A stretch of DNA of 55,790 nucleotides from Acidimicrobiia bacterium (GCA_040878325.1 JBBDMM010000004.1:48695-104484), one strand, 5' to 3'; numbered from the stretch's first letter, positions 8,270 to 16,085 are shown. The notes: a model not told the origin generated them from the sequence alone. Numbers and translations: made by a program.

Positions 8270-9426
8270 TGCTCGACCTTCACCTGCAGGAATGGCTCGA
8301 CATCGCCATGCGGTGGATTCATGTGATCGTTGGGATCAGCTGGGTCGGGACGTCGTTCTACTTCAACTGGCTCAACAACCGGGTCCGGCCTCCGGCGATC
8401 CCCGAGACCGGGGTGGCGGCCGAACTGTGGTCGGTTCACGGCGGCGGGTTCTACCGGGTAGTCAAATACGACGTGGCGCCTGCACGGCTTCCCGACACCC
8501 TCCACTGGTTCAAGTGGGAGGCCTATGCCACATGGCTGAGCGGGGTGTCGCTGCTCTTCATCGTGTACTACCTGGGACCGAGCGGGATCGCGATCGACCC
8601 GACCAAGTTCGAGATGACGCGGTGGGCCTTGGTCGCCCTCGGCCTCGGTTCGCTGGTCGTCGGGTGGTCTATCTACGACGGGTTGTGTCGCACTCCGCTG
8701 GCGCGGCACCCGGCCTGGTTCGCCCTCATCGGCCTCGGATTGGGCGCGGGGGTGGCGTTCGGGTACTCGCAGGTGATGACCGGCCGGGCGGCCTACATCC
8801 ACACCGGGGCGCTGATCGGAACCCTGATGGCGGCGAACGTCTTCCGGGTCATCATCCCGTCGCAACGCCAGATGGTCGACGCGATGACCCGGGGCAAAAC
8901 CCCCGACGCCGAGGCAGGCCGCGACGCCGCCCGCCGGTCGCTCCACAACAACTACCTGACGCTGCCGGTGGTCTTCATCATGGTGAGCGGGCACTTCCCG
9001 TCGACATTCGGGGACCGCTGGAACTGGGCCATCCTCGCCGGCATCGCCGCGTCCGGAGCGCTGGTGAGGCACTGGTTCAATCTTCGAGGTCAGGGCCACC
9101 GCAACGTGTGGATCCTGCCGGCCGCGGCCCTGATCATGATCGCCCTGGCGGTGGTCACTCGACCCGCTTCGACCGACCAGATCGTGCCGCCACAGATCCT
9201 GTCGATAGTCCAGCAGAGGTGTGTGCCATGCCATTCGGCGACGCCGACCGAGCCCGGTTACACCGAAGCCGCCAAAGGAATTCTCCTCGACACCGAATCG
9301 GCGGTGCTGGCTCGCAGAAGGATCATCGGACCGCTGGTCGAGTCCGGGTACATGCCCTTCGGAAACGCCACCGCCATGACCGAGGAAGAGCGGGCGCTGG
9401 TGGTGGAGTGGGCAGAAGGCGGCTAG
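8269..9426 (+). CDS. puuD: Membrane urate oxidase PuuD with C-terminal cytochrome c
   Basis: A 385-residue protein of the membrane-bound urate hydroxylase family first recognised as a cytochrome-c urate oxidase in Agrobacterium-type bacteria. About eight hydrophobic segments cover residues 10-305, starting with the conserved RWIHVIVGISWVGTSFYFNW and including several His and Trp residues (WSVHGGGFYRV, LHWFKWEAY, LHNNYLTLP, ALVRHWFN). The C-terminal 80 residues are a c-type cytochrome with CVPCH near residue 319 and a likely axial Met in YMPFG. It would oxidise urate to 5-hydroxyisourate and pass electrons to the respiratory chain rather than make H2O2 as soluble uricase does. It is the last gene of the operon; a hairpin follows. 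Confidence 0.95.
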   Translation: MLDLHLQEWLDIAMRWIHVIVGISWVGTSFYFNWLNNRVRPPAIPETGVAAELWSVHGGGFYRVVKYDVAPARLPDTLHWFKWEAYATWLSGVSLLFIVYYLGPSGIAIDPTKFEMTRWALVALGLGSLVVGWSIYDGLCRTPLARHPAWFALIGLGLGAGVAFGYSQVMTGRAAYIHTGALIGTLMAANVFRVIIPSQRQMVDAMTRGKTPDAEAGRDAARRSLHNNYLTLPVVFIMVSGHFPSTFGDRWNWAILAGIAASGALVRHWFNLRGQGHRNVWILPAAALIMIALAVVTRPASTDQIVPPQILSIVQQRCVPCHSATPTEPGYTEAAKGILLDTESAVLARRRIIGPLVESGYMPFGNATAMTEEERALVVEWAEGG

Positions 9427-9440
9427 GAAGCCGCCCGGAG

Positions 9441-9458
9441 GGGCGCTGTCAGGCGCCC
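9441..9458. terminator. Convergent hairpin between puuD and the DUF6986 gene
   Basis: GGGCGC, a 6-nt loop and GCGCCC lie between the two convergent stop codons and overlap the end of the minus-strand gene. No U tract follows on either strand. Confidence 0.45.
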
Positions 9459-10783
9459 GTCCGATTCTGCAATATCTTCACGAACGATCTGCCGCGCAGG
9501 TCCTCCAGCGTCACCCCGGTGCGCCGGGCTGCTTCCTCTTCGCCTATCGCTCCGCTGGCGATGGCTCTGAAGAAGAAGTTGAGCAGCCCCTGGCCGGTGG
9601 CGGCGTCGTCGAAGACATCGCCGACCAGCGTCGCCTGGGCAGCTTGCTCCACGAAGTTGTGCAGCCGGGTGGCGGCGGCATCGAGACTCTCCAGGTAGAA
9701 GGCCTGAACCGCGGCGTACCGGGTCACCAGTTGGGCAGGGTGGACATCCCATCCTTGATAGAAGCCATGCACCAGCGAGTGACGGACCTCGTCGAAGTGA
9801 AGGCGCCAAGCGTTGTGGACTGCACGGGTGTTCGCGGCCAATTCATCCGGCGTGGTCGCTTCCGGGTGGACGGGCACCGGCAGCACGTTGGTGGCCCCGT
9901 CGGAAAGCCAGATGCCGGTCCCGGACAGTGCCACCTGCATGACGTGCCGGGCGAAGTCGCACGCCGGGTGGGTCATCCCCTGGTGCGCCGCGGTGATCTG
10001 ACACGAGGCGGTGTAGTCGTAGGTGCCGAAGTGTGCCGCAACGCATCGATCGCCCACGGCGCGGACCAGACGCGCCACCACCACCCGCCCCTCCTCGTCG
10101 ATTACGGAGCGAGTCACCTCGATCATCACCTCGGCCTTGATCGCCTCGGCCTCCAGCCCGAGCCGCTCTTCGAGCACCCCGAGTGCCTCGCCGAACACCT
10201 CCGCCTGCTCGGTGGACAACACCTTGGGAAGCGTCACATGCATCCGCGGGGGAAGCGCGCCCGTGGTACGGGAGACCAGTTCGCTGAAGAACAGGTCGAG
10301 GGTCCGGAACGCCCGCGCCCGCTGTTCGCGTCCGAATGGCTTGATCCGGATACCGATCACCGGAGGCAGCCCGCCTTCGGCCATTCCCCGGGCGACCTGC
10401 CCGGCGGCCTCGACCGCCACCTCGTCCTCTTCCGGGTCGGGCCGGGTGCCGAAGCCGTCTTCGAAGTCGATCCGAAAGTCCTCGACCGGCTCCCGCTCCA
10501 ACTTCTCGACGATTCGCGGGTAGAGGGTGGCGACAACCGGATCGCCTTCCCTGCCCAGGGCAACCGCCAGAGACTCCGGGTCGGGGGCGTATCGCTCGAG
10601 GGTCCTCAGCGCGACCGCCCCCAGCCGGGGGGCGGTATCCCACTTGAACAGCTGCGCACCGCCGTAGACGGTGTGGATCGGTTGCCGTTCCCCGGTATCC
10701 CCCGGGAACGCCTTGCCGGCGCCGTCGTCGTCGAGCCTCCGGGCAAAGGCGGCAAGGACGTCATCCGAGAAAGCGCCAGTCAT
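9449..10783 (-). CDS. HpcH/HpaI aldolase-like protein (DUF6986 type)
   Basis: A 444-residue protein resembling the citrate-lyase-beta / malate-synthase-like TIM barrel superfamily. Visible marks are FRIDFEDGFGTRPDPEEDE near residue 100 (acidic metal-site-like motif), MHVTLPKVLS, VMIEVTRSV and AAHFGTYDYTASC. Related actinobacterial proteins are often called DUF6986 and sit in purine-catabolism clusters. Here it faces the urate/allantoin operon convergently. Since glyoxylate is the end product of that route, an enzyme joining or releasing glyoxylate or ureidoglycolate is plausible, but the reaction is not established. The ATG at 10783 is chosen because it lies 7 nt after a TAGCGT hexamer; the GTG 9 nt further upstream overlaps that hexamer. 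Confidence 0.8.
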   Translation of the reverse strand: MTGAFSDDVLAAFARRLDDDGAGKAFPGDTGERQPIHTVYGGAQLFKWDTAPRLGAVALRTLERYAPDPESLAVALGREGDPVVATLYPRIVEKLEREPVEDFRIDFEDGFGTRPDPEEDEVAVEAAGQVARGMAEGGLPPVIGIRIKPFGREQRARAFRTLDLFFSELVSRTTGALPPRMHVTLPKVLSTEQAEVFGEALGVLEERLGLEAEAIKAEVMIEVTRSVIDEEGRVVVARLVRAVGDRCVAAHFGTYDYTASCQITAAHQGMTHPACDFARHVMQVALSGTGIWLSDGATNVLPVPVHPEATTPDELAANTRAVHNAWRLHFDEVRHSLVHGFYQGWDVHPAQLVTRYAAVQAFYLESLDAAATRLHNFVEQAAQATLVGDVFDDAATGQGLLNFFFRAIASGAIGEEEAARRTGVTLEDLRGRSFVKILQNRTGA

Positions 10784-10790
10784 CGGAGGC

Positions 10791-10796
10791 ACGCTA
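10791..10796 (-). promoter_or_regulatory. Leaderless -10 element TAGCGT
   Basis: On the minus strand TAGCGT is followed by 7 nt and the ATG at 10783. Confidence 0.6.
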
Positions 10797-10804
10797 CCGG
10801 ACGG

Positions 10805-11326
10805 TCACCTCTCCAGGATGCAGATGCGTGGCAGGGTTCGATACTGCTCGGCGAAATCGAGCCCGTACCCCACCACCCACACATCCGGGATGTCGAACCC
10901 GAGGTAATCGATCGGGACATCCACCTCGGCCCGGTCGGGCTTGCGGATCAAGGTGCACGTCTTCAGAGACGCGGGGCGACGAGCTTCGAGCAGTCGCAGC
11001 AGGTATGTAAGGGTGTGGCCGGTATCGACGATGTCCTCGACGACCAGGACGTTCTTCGACGCGATGTCGTGGCGGACGTCGAGGATCAAGCGCACCGCGC
11101 CGGGATCCTCGCTCTCCCGCTCGCCGTACGACGACACCGAGATGAACTCGATCCGATGAGGGATCGTCAGCCGGCGTGACAGGTCGGCCAGGAAGATGAA
11201 CGAGCCCTTCAGCACCCCGAGCAGGACCAGGTCGTCCTCACCCTCGTAGTCCGTGGAGATCTGGGCAGCCAGTTCACCCACTCGCTCGTCGATAGCAGCG
11301 GCGTCGATCAGCGTGGTGAGAGGCAT
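10805..11326 (-). CDS. hpt: Hypoxanthine phosphoribosyltransferase
   Basis: A 173-residue type I phosphoribosyltransferase that salvages hypoxanthine or guanine with PRPP. The PRPP motif VLVVEDIVDTGHTL near residue 96 is textbook, and LVLLGVLKGSFIFLADL and the FDIPDVWVVGYGLDFAEQYR hood/base-recognition segment are typical of bacterial Hpt. The start at 11326 gives the usual MPLTTLID beginning and lies 7 nt after TAGCCT. It competes for the same bases that the adjacent catabolic genes destroy. Confidence 0.95.
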   Translation of the reverse strand: MPLTTLIDAAAIDERVGELAAQISTDYEGEDDLVLLGVLKGSFIFLADLSRRLTIPHRIEFISVSSYGERESEDPGAVRLILDVRHDIASKNVLVVEDIVDTGHTLTYLLRLLEARRPASLKTCTLIRKPDRAEVDVPIDYLGFDIPDVWVVGYGLDFAEQYRTLPRICILER

Positions 11327-11333
11327 CGGTCGC

Positions 11334-11339
11334 AGGCTA
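11334..11339 (-). promoter_or_regulatory. Leaderless -10 element TAGCCT
   Basis: TAGCCT on the minus strand, 7 nt before the hpt ATG. Confidence 0.6.
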
Positions 11340-11361
11340 ACGGAGGTCGGCCTCGCTGCGG

Positions 11362-11389
11362 ATACCCAATACGCAATACGCGATACGAC
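11362..11389. repeat. Heptamer array ATACGCA-type
   Basis: Four 7-bp units (ATACCCA, ATACGCA, ATACGCG, ATACGAC) lie between divergent hpt and the ABC exporter leader. Confidence 0.85.
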
Positions 11390-11477
11390 CGAGCGGGGCT
11401 GAACCGCCCAGAACGGCCGCCGACACGGCCAGGGGTTCGCCCACCCAGGGAGCGGGCATTGCGTGTAGTTCCCTAGC

Positions 11478-11491
11478 GAATTGCGAATTGC
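11478..11491. repeat. Heptamer GAATTGC x2 next to a CCGAGCGAAGCGAGG box
   Basis: Two GAATTGC units are followed directly by AACCGAGCGAAGCGAGGC. The same pairing of GAATTGC units with a GGCCGAGCGAAGCGAGGCC-like box recurs near 25581, 31025 and 46970. Confidence 0.85.
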
Positions 11492-11514
11492 AACCGAGCG
11501 AAGCGAGGCTGTGA

Positions 11515-11543
11515 TTGACACACCGCCCCGTCCCTGCGACAGT
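11515..11543 (+). promoter_or_regulatory. Sigma70-type promoter for the ABC exporter leader
   Basis: TTGACA at 11515-11520, a 17-nt spacer and GACAGT at 11538-11543. This is one of few places in the window with a consensus -35. The predicted start near 11550 leaves a roughly 150-nt leader before the exporter gene. Confidence 0.55.
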
Positions 11544-11563
11544 TCAGCGCCGTGGAGGCTCGT

Positions 11564-11599
11564 ATGCAGATGAGGATCACCCCGCCCCAGGCTCGTTGA
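11564..11599 (+). CDS. Putative leader peptide MQMRITPPQAR upstream of the ABC exporter
   Basis: An 11-codon open frame with a perfect GGAGG Shine-Dalgarno 5 nt before the ATG, immediately downstream of the TTGACA promoter. Two hairpins follow before the exporter start. The arrangement (short translated ORF, hairpins, then a multidrug-type ABC gene) is what ribosome-mediated attenuation needs. The peptide is not a family I can name; the PP pair is a possible stalling site. Confidence 0.5.
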   Translation: MQMRITPPQAR

Positions 11600-11604
11600 C
11601 CGCG

Positions 11605-11679
11605 CACGTCCCTTCCCGGACGTGATCGCCGGCCAACTGGGCCGAACCCCACCGATCCCGCGTCGCGCGCCGCGCGACG
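11605..11679 (+). promoter_or_regulatory. Two-hairpin leader, possible attenuator
   Basis: Hairpin 1: CACGTCC (11605-11611), 6-nt loop, GGACGTG (11618-11624). Hairpin 2: CGTCGCGCG (11661-11669), one base, CGCGCGACG (11671-11679), ending about 10 nt before the AGGAG ribosome-binding site of the exporter gene. Neither has a U tract, so control could be translational or Rho-dependent. Confidence 0.4.
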
Positions 11680-11697
11680 ACTCTCTCAGGAGCCTCG

Positions 11698-13452
11698 ATG
11701 ATTCCCGTACGCGCCTACTGGCGCCTTCTCAAGAAGTATCTGCGCCCTCTCCGGGCACGCGTGGTGCTGCTCGCCGCCCTGCTGTTCACCGGCATCGCCT
11801 TCCAGGTGGCCAATCCTCAGCTGATCAGGGCGTTCATCGACGGCGCCCAGGAGGGCCAGGACATCTCGCGGCTGCTGTCGTATGCGGCGATCTTCATCCT
11901 GCTCGCCGTCGGCCACCAAGCGCTCAGCGTGTTGTCGACCTACTTCGCCGAGCAGGTGGGGTGGACGGCGACCAATGAGATGAGGGCGGAGCTCGCCGAG
12001 CACCTGCTCGAACTCGACATGTCCTTCCACAAGACGAAGACGCCCGGCGAGTTGATCGAGCGAATCGACGGCGACGTGACCACGCTCTCGAACTTCTTCT
12101 CGGCGTTCGTGATTCACGTCGTCGGCAATGCCGTACTACTCGCCTCGGTGATTTTCCTCATGTGGCGAGAGCATCCGCTGATCGGCATCGGGATGACGGT
12201 GTTCGCGCTCGTCGCCGGCGTGCTGATGATCGGGCTGCAAGCGATCGCCATCCCCTGGTGGCGGGAGGTGCGCGCCAAGCGGGCCGAGTTCTTCGGGTTC
12301 CTCGGCGAGCAGCTCGGCGGAACCGAGGACATCCGCGCCAACGGGGCGGTGCCCTACATGATGCATCGCTTCACGCTGCTGCACCGCGAGTGGCTGCCGC
12401 TGGAAGTCAGGGGCCGCTGGGGCTTCTCGATGCTCTGGGCGACCTCGATCGCGGTCTACGTGTTCGGCCTCGCCCTGGTGTTCGGTATGGGCTCGCGGCT
12501 GTTGACCGCCGGCACGATCACGATCGGGTCGGTCTACCTGGTGTTCCACTACACGGAACTGATCCGCCACCCGATCGACCAGATCCGGACTCAGATGGAG
12601 GACCTGCAGAAGGCGGGGGCGGGAATTGCCCGCGTCGAAGAACTGTTCGCCGCCCGCACCCAGCTCCCCGAGACCGGCACCGGACGGCTCCCCACCGGCC
12701 CGCTCGCCCTGGAGTTCGACGGCGTCACCTTTGCGTATCGCGACGACGCCTCCGACGGCGAGTCGGTGCTCGACGAGGTCGACCTCACCATGGAACCCGG
12801 ACGGGTGCTGGGATTGCTCGGCCGCACCGGGTCGGGCAAGTCGACCATGGCCCGTCTAGTCACCCGCCTGTACGACCCGACCAGTGGCGTCATCAGGGTC
12901 GGCGGCAGCGACCTCCGCGACATCGAGCGCGACGACCGCCGCGCCCGGGTCGGGATGGTAACCCAGGAGGTGCAGCTGTTTCGCGCCACCGTGCGAGACA
13001 ACCTGACCTTCTTCGACTCGAGCGTCGACGATGAACGCATCTGGCAGGTGCTCCTCGAGCTCGGCCTCGGCGACTGGGTTCAGGGCCTTCCGAACGGCCT
13101 CGATGCGATGCTCGAATCGGGGTCGGGCGGGCTGTCGGCCGGGCAGGCCCAGCTGCTGGCGTTCGCCCGCATCTTCCTCCGCGATCCGGGATTGGTGATC
13201 CTCGACGAGGCTTCGTCGCGGCTCGACCCGGCGACCGAGTTGCTGATCGAGCGCGCCGTCGATCGCCTTCTGACCGATCGCACCGGGATCGTGATCGCCC
13301 ACCGCCTGGCAACGGTCGACCGCGCCGACGACATCCTGATCCTCGAGCGGGGGCGCGTCGTCGAGCACGGGCCGCGCGAGACGCTCGCCGCCGACCCCGA
13401 TAGCCGATTCTCCACCTTGCTCCGCACCGGCATGGAGGAGTTGCTCGCATGA
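11698..13452 (+). CDS. ABC exporter half-transporter, subunit A (TMD-NBD)
   Basis: A 584-residue half-transporter. A six-helix exporter-type membrane domain fills about residues 1-325, followed by the ATPase domain: Walker A GRTGSGKST near residue 379, signature LSAGQ near residue 479, Walker B LVILDEASS with the catalytic Glu, and the H-loop VIAHRL. The signature departs from LSGGQ by one residue while the Walker B is intact. It overlaps subunit B by ATGA and a Shine-Dalgarno (CAGGAG) precedes its start. Together the two form a heterodimeric exporter of the multidrug/lipid type; the substrate is unknown. Confidence 0.93.
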   Translation: MIPVRAYWRLLKKYLRPLRARVVLLAALLFTGIAFQVANPQLIRAFIDGAQEGQDISRLLSYAAIFILLAVGHQALSVLSTYFAEQVGWTATNEMRAELAEHLLELDMSFHKTKTPGELIERIDGDVTTLSNFFSAFVIHVVGNAVLLASVIFLMWREHPLIGIGMTVFALVAGVLMIGLQAIAIPWWREVRAKRAEFFGFLGEQLGGTEDIRANGAVPYMMHRFTLLHREWLPLEVRGRWGFSMLWATSIAVYVFGLALVFGMGSRLLTAGTITIGSVYLVFHYTELIRHPIDQIRTQMEDLQKAGAGIARVEELFAARTQLPETGTGRLPTGPLALEFDGVTFAYRDDASDGESVLDEVDLTMEPGRVLGLLGRTGSGKSTMARLVTRLYDPTSGVIRVGGSDLRDIERDDRRARVGMVTQEVQLFRATVRDNLTFFDSSVDDERIWQVLLELGLGDWVQGLPNGLDAMLESGSGGLSAGQAQLLAFARIFLRDPGLVILDEASSRLDPATELLIERAVDRLLTDRTGIVIAHRLATVDRADDILILERGRVVEHGPRETLAADPDSRFSTLLRTGMEELLA

Positions 13453-15227
13453 CGACGCGCCGCATATCCACCGCCCAGCTCGGTCTCGGTCTCATCAAGT
13501 ATCAGAAGGGTCGCTACGCCGCCAACGTGCTCGCCTGGGCCTCGATCTGGGTGATGCCGATGATCCCCGCGCTGATCACCAAGGCGTTCTTCGACCGGAT
13601 CACCGGAGAGCAGACGGCCGGCTTCGACGTGCCCACCCTGGTGTGGCTCGTGGTGGTGTACGCCTTCGGGCGCATCACCGTGATGTTCCTCGGGATGTGG
13701 AATGACGCCCACCTGATGTTCCGGATCGCCACGCTGATGCGTCGCAACATGCTCGAGCGGATCTTTGAACTGCCGGGCGCCCAGTCGATGAAGGAGTCGC
13801 CGGGCGAGGCGATCAGCCGGTTCCGCGACGACGTCGACGAGAACGTGGAGTCGTTCTCGTGGACCGTGGACATGATCGGGCTGTTCACCTTCACCGGACT
13901 GGCCATCTGGATCCTGGTCGGCATCGACGGGCTGCTGACGGCCCTGGTGTTCGGCCCCTCGATCGCGGTCGTCTACCTGGCGGCGATCGCCCGGCATCGC
14001 ATCAAGAGGTACCGCGAGGCGTCGCGCGAAGCGACCGGACGGATCACCGAGGCGCTGGGCGAAACGTTCGGTTCGGTGCAGGCCATCAAGGTCGCCGGGG
14101 CCGAGAAGCCGATGATCGCCCACTTCCGGATGCTCAACGACCGGAGGCGGACCGCGGCGATCAAGGACAAGGTCCTGACGGCGATGCTCGAGTCGCTCTT
14201 CTGGAACACGATCAACATCGGGACCGGGATCATCCTGATCGTCGCCGCGTCGGCGATGCGGTCGGGTGAGTTCACCGTGGGTGAGTTCGCGGTGTTCGTG
14301 TACTTCCTCGGATTCGTCACTGACGCCGGATTCTTCCTCGGCCTGTTCATCGCCCGGTACCAGCAAGCCGCCGTGTCCTTCGGACGGATGGTGGAGCTGA
14401 TGGGCGACGACGCTCCCCCGCTGCGGCTCGTCGAGCCAGTGCCCCTCCATCTCACCGGCGAACTCCAGCCCCCGGATGTGGTGCCGCCGCATCTGGCGCC
14501 CCTCGAGACGCTCGAAGTGCGCGACCTCACCTTCCACTACCCGGCTTCCGACGACGGCATCGACGATGTGTCGTTCATGGTGCCGGCTGGCTCGTTCACG
14601 GTGATCACCGGGCGAGTCGGGGCGGGCAAGACGACCTTGCTGCGGGCGATCCTGGGGCTGGTGAAGCCGCAACGCGGGGAAGTGGTGTGGAACGGTGAGG
14701 TGGTCGAGGAGCCGGCTGAGTTCTTCATCCCTCCGCGATCGGCCTACACCCCCCAGGTGCCGCGGCTCTTCTCCATGTCCCTGATGGAGAACCTGCTGAT
14801 GGGGCGGCTCGACCATGAGACCGAGGTGCAGAGCGCGCTGGCCTCGGCGGTGATGGAACCCGACGTCGACGCGATGCCCGAGGGCCTGGCGACACTCGTC
14901 GGCCCGATGGGAGTCCGCCTTTCCGGAGGACAGGTTCAGCGCTCGGCGACTGCCCGTATGTTCGTCCGCCGCCCCGACCTGCTGGTGTTCGACGACGTCT
15001 CGAGCGCCCTCGATGTCGAGACCGAACGCGTGCTGTGGGAGCGGTTGTTCCGGGAACGGTCCGGGGTCACCAGCCTGGTGGTGTCGCACCGTCACCCGGC
15101 ACTGCAGCGGGCCGATCAGATCGTGGTCATGCATCAGGGCCGAGTGGCCGCGATCGGACGGCTCAACGACCTGCTGGCGACCAGCCCCGAGTTCCGCGCC
15201 CTGTGGGAAGGCGAGGCAGTCGACTGA
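13449..15227 (+). CDS. ABC exporter half-transporter, subunit B (TMD-NBD)
   Basis: A 592-residue partner of the preceding gene. The membrane domain covers about residues 1-315. The ATPase domain has Walker A GRVGAGKTT near residue 391, canonical signature LSGGQ near residue 494, and Walker B LLVFDDVSS in which the usual catalytic Glu is replaced by Asp. With subunit A this predicts one competent and one degenerate ATP site: Walker B of B plus LSAGQ of A would form the weak site. That asymmetry is known for heterodimeric exporters of the TM287/288 type. Confidence 0.93.
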   Translation: MTTRRISTAQLGLGLIKYQKGRYAANVLAWASIWVMPMIPALITKAFFDRITGEQTAGFDVPTLVWLVVVYAFGRITVMFLGMWNDAHLMFRIATLMRRNMLERIFELPGAQSMKESPGEAISRFRDDVDENVESFSWTVDMIGLFTFTGLAIWILVGIDGLLTALVFGPSIAVVYLAAIARHRIKRYREASREATGRITEALGETFGSVQAIKVAGAEKPMIAHFRMLNDRRRTAAIKDKVLTAMLESLFWNTINIGTGIILIVAASAMRSGEFTVGEFAVFVYFLGFVTDAGFFLGLFIARYQQAAVSFGRMVELMGDDAPPLRLVEPVPLHLTGELQPPDVVPPHLAPLETLEVRDLTFHYPASDDGIDDVSFMVPAGSFTVITGRVGAGKTTLLRAILGLVKPQRGEVVWNGEVVEEPAEFFIPPRSAYTPQVPRLFSMSLMENLLMGRLDHETEVQSALASAVMEPDVDAMPEGLATLVGPMGVRLSGGQVQRSATARMFVRRPDLLVFDDVSSALDVETERVLWERLFRERSGVTSLVVSHRHPALQRADQIVVMHQGRVAAIGRLNDLLATSPEFRALWEGEAVD

Positions 15228-15280
15228 CGTCGTCTGCCTCGCCCGCAATTCGCCGGACGCGCTGACCGCCTTTCGCCGCG

Positions 15281-15652
15281 TTAGGTCACATCGGGGCCGC
15301 CGACTCCGAGCCTCGCGGCCGCTGCTGCCAGTGGTCGATCGAGAGTCCAGAGATCGTGGGAGCCGAGGCGGCACGACGCCAACAGGTGGATGTCGACCCA
15401 TCCCAGGCCCTGCCCCCAGAGCCGATGAGCGTCGAGCAAACCGCGCGCCTCACGGTGCTCCGCCACCGGGGCCTCAGCGAGCCGATCGAGGAGCCCGAGG
15501 ACCTCGTCGCGGCCCCTCAGCGTGCCGCAAGCGAGTTCGCCGACTACGAAGGGATGGAGTACAACGAGTGCTTCGTCGAGCAGGCCGGCCAGTCGCGGCG
15601 ATGACACCCTGAAGTGGTCGATCCAGACGGATGTGTCGACGAGGGTGGTCAC
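15281..15652 (-). CDS. vapC: VapC-family PIN-domain toxin
   Basis: A 123-residue PIN ribonuclease. The acidic active-site residues are visible: Asp in LVDTSVWIDHF at residue 6, Glu in FVVGELACG near residue 39, Asp in GWVDIHLLAS near residue 94, and Asp in LWTLDRPL. It starts with GTG directly after the stop of vapB (TGA then GTG), the usual antitoxin-toxin order. The target RNA cannot be read from sequence. Confidence 0.9.
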   Translation of the reverse strand: MTTLVDTSVWIDHFRVSSPRLAGLLDEALVVLHPFVVGELACGTLRGRDEVLGLLDRLAEAPVAEHREARGLLDAHRLWGQGLGWVDIHLLASCRLGSHDLWTLDRPLAAAAARLGVGGPDVT

Positions 15653-15850
15653 TCAGGCTGACCGGCGGCGCCGGCCCGCCTCGGCAGAGGGATCACTCCC
15701 GCCCATCGCTGCCAGCCGTCGGGCGCTCTCCCGGGCGATAAGGGCTTCCAACCCGGCGCGCACAACGGCAGACTTGCCTGTGATCCCGCTGAGCCGCTGC
15801 GCCTCCTCGACCAGTGCGTCGTCGAGGATCAGTGTGGTTCGCATATGCAT
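15653..15850 (-). CDS. vapB: VapB-family antitoxin (ribbon-helix-helix)
   Basis: A 65-residue antitoxin with the N-terminal strand-helix pattern MRTTLILDDALVEEAQRLSG of ribbon-helix-helix VapB proteins, and a basic Arg-rich tail. The start is either the ATG at 15850 or the one at 15844; the second gives the usual MRTTL beginning. AT-rich DNA with GCATATGCATAT and GCATACT(T) repeats at and upstream of the start is a likely autoregulatory operator. Confidence 0.85.
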   Translation of the reverse strand: MHMRTTLILDDALVEEAQRLSGITGKSAVVRAGLEALIARESARRLAAMGGSDPSAEAGRRRRSA

Positions 15851-15875
15851 ATCAGTATGCCTAATAAGTATGCTG
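15841..15875 (-). promoter_or_regulatory. Probable VapB operator, AT-rich repeats
   Basis: A short AT-rich island in GC-rich DNA with the self-complementary GCATATGC core overlapping the vapB start and two AGCATACT/GGCATACT-like copies upstream. Toxin-antitoxin operators normally lie here. Confidence 0.45.
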
Positions 15876-15923
15876 GCGTCAACGGTGTCGGTCCGGGTTA
15901 CCCAGCCGTCGTAGGCTTTCTAG

Positions 15924-16019
15924 GTGAGGTTGGTGATTGTCCCCCTCACCGCCGTTGTCTTCGAGGTCGTAGAGGAGTGCCCCAGGTTCGTCGAATTCTC
16001 GGTTCCACTTACTCCATAG
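15924..16019 (+). CDS. Candidate 31-residue leaderless small protein
   Basis: A GTG at 15924 sits 6 nt after TAGGCT (15912-15917), the same spacing as other starts in the window. The frame encodes 31 residues beginning VRLVIVPLTAVVFEVVEE and stops before the 8-oxoguanine deaminase promoter. The opposite strand of this gap also carries a protein-like frame (about 15879-16073, with LPRLWSKWNREFDEPG), so the gap may instead hold a gene remnant. Neither is recognised. Confidence 0.25.
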   Translation: MRLVIVPLTAVVFEVVEECPRFVEFSVPLTP

Positions 16020-16073
16020 CCTGGGCAGATCCACCCCCTGCTCGACCGCGCGCGGCACCAGATCGAGCACCAC

Positions 16074-16079
16074 TACCGT
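16074..16079 (+). promoter_or_regulatory. Leaderless -10 element TACCGT
   Basis: TACCGT is followed by 6 nt and the GTG start at 16086. Confidence 0.6.
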
Positions 16080-16085
16080 CCCCTG

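Noticed and set aside
9449-10783. Annotation as ordinary malate synthase
   Set aside because: Shorter than malate synthase A or G and lacking their signatures; only superfamily-level resemblance.
13080-15401. A 773-codon minus-strand frame opposite the ABC exporter
   Set aside because: High-GC antisense shadow with His/Arg/Gly-rich composition and no recognisable domain; the plus-strand exporter genes are unmistakable.
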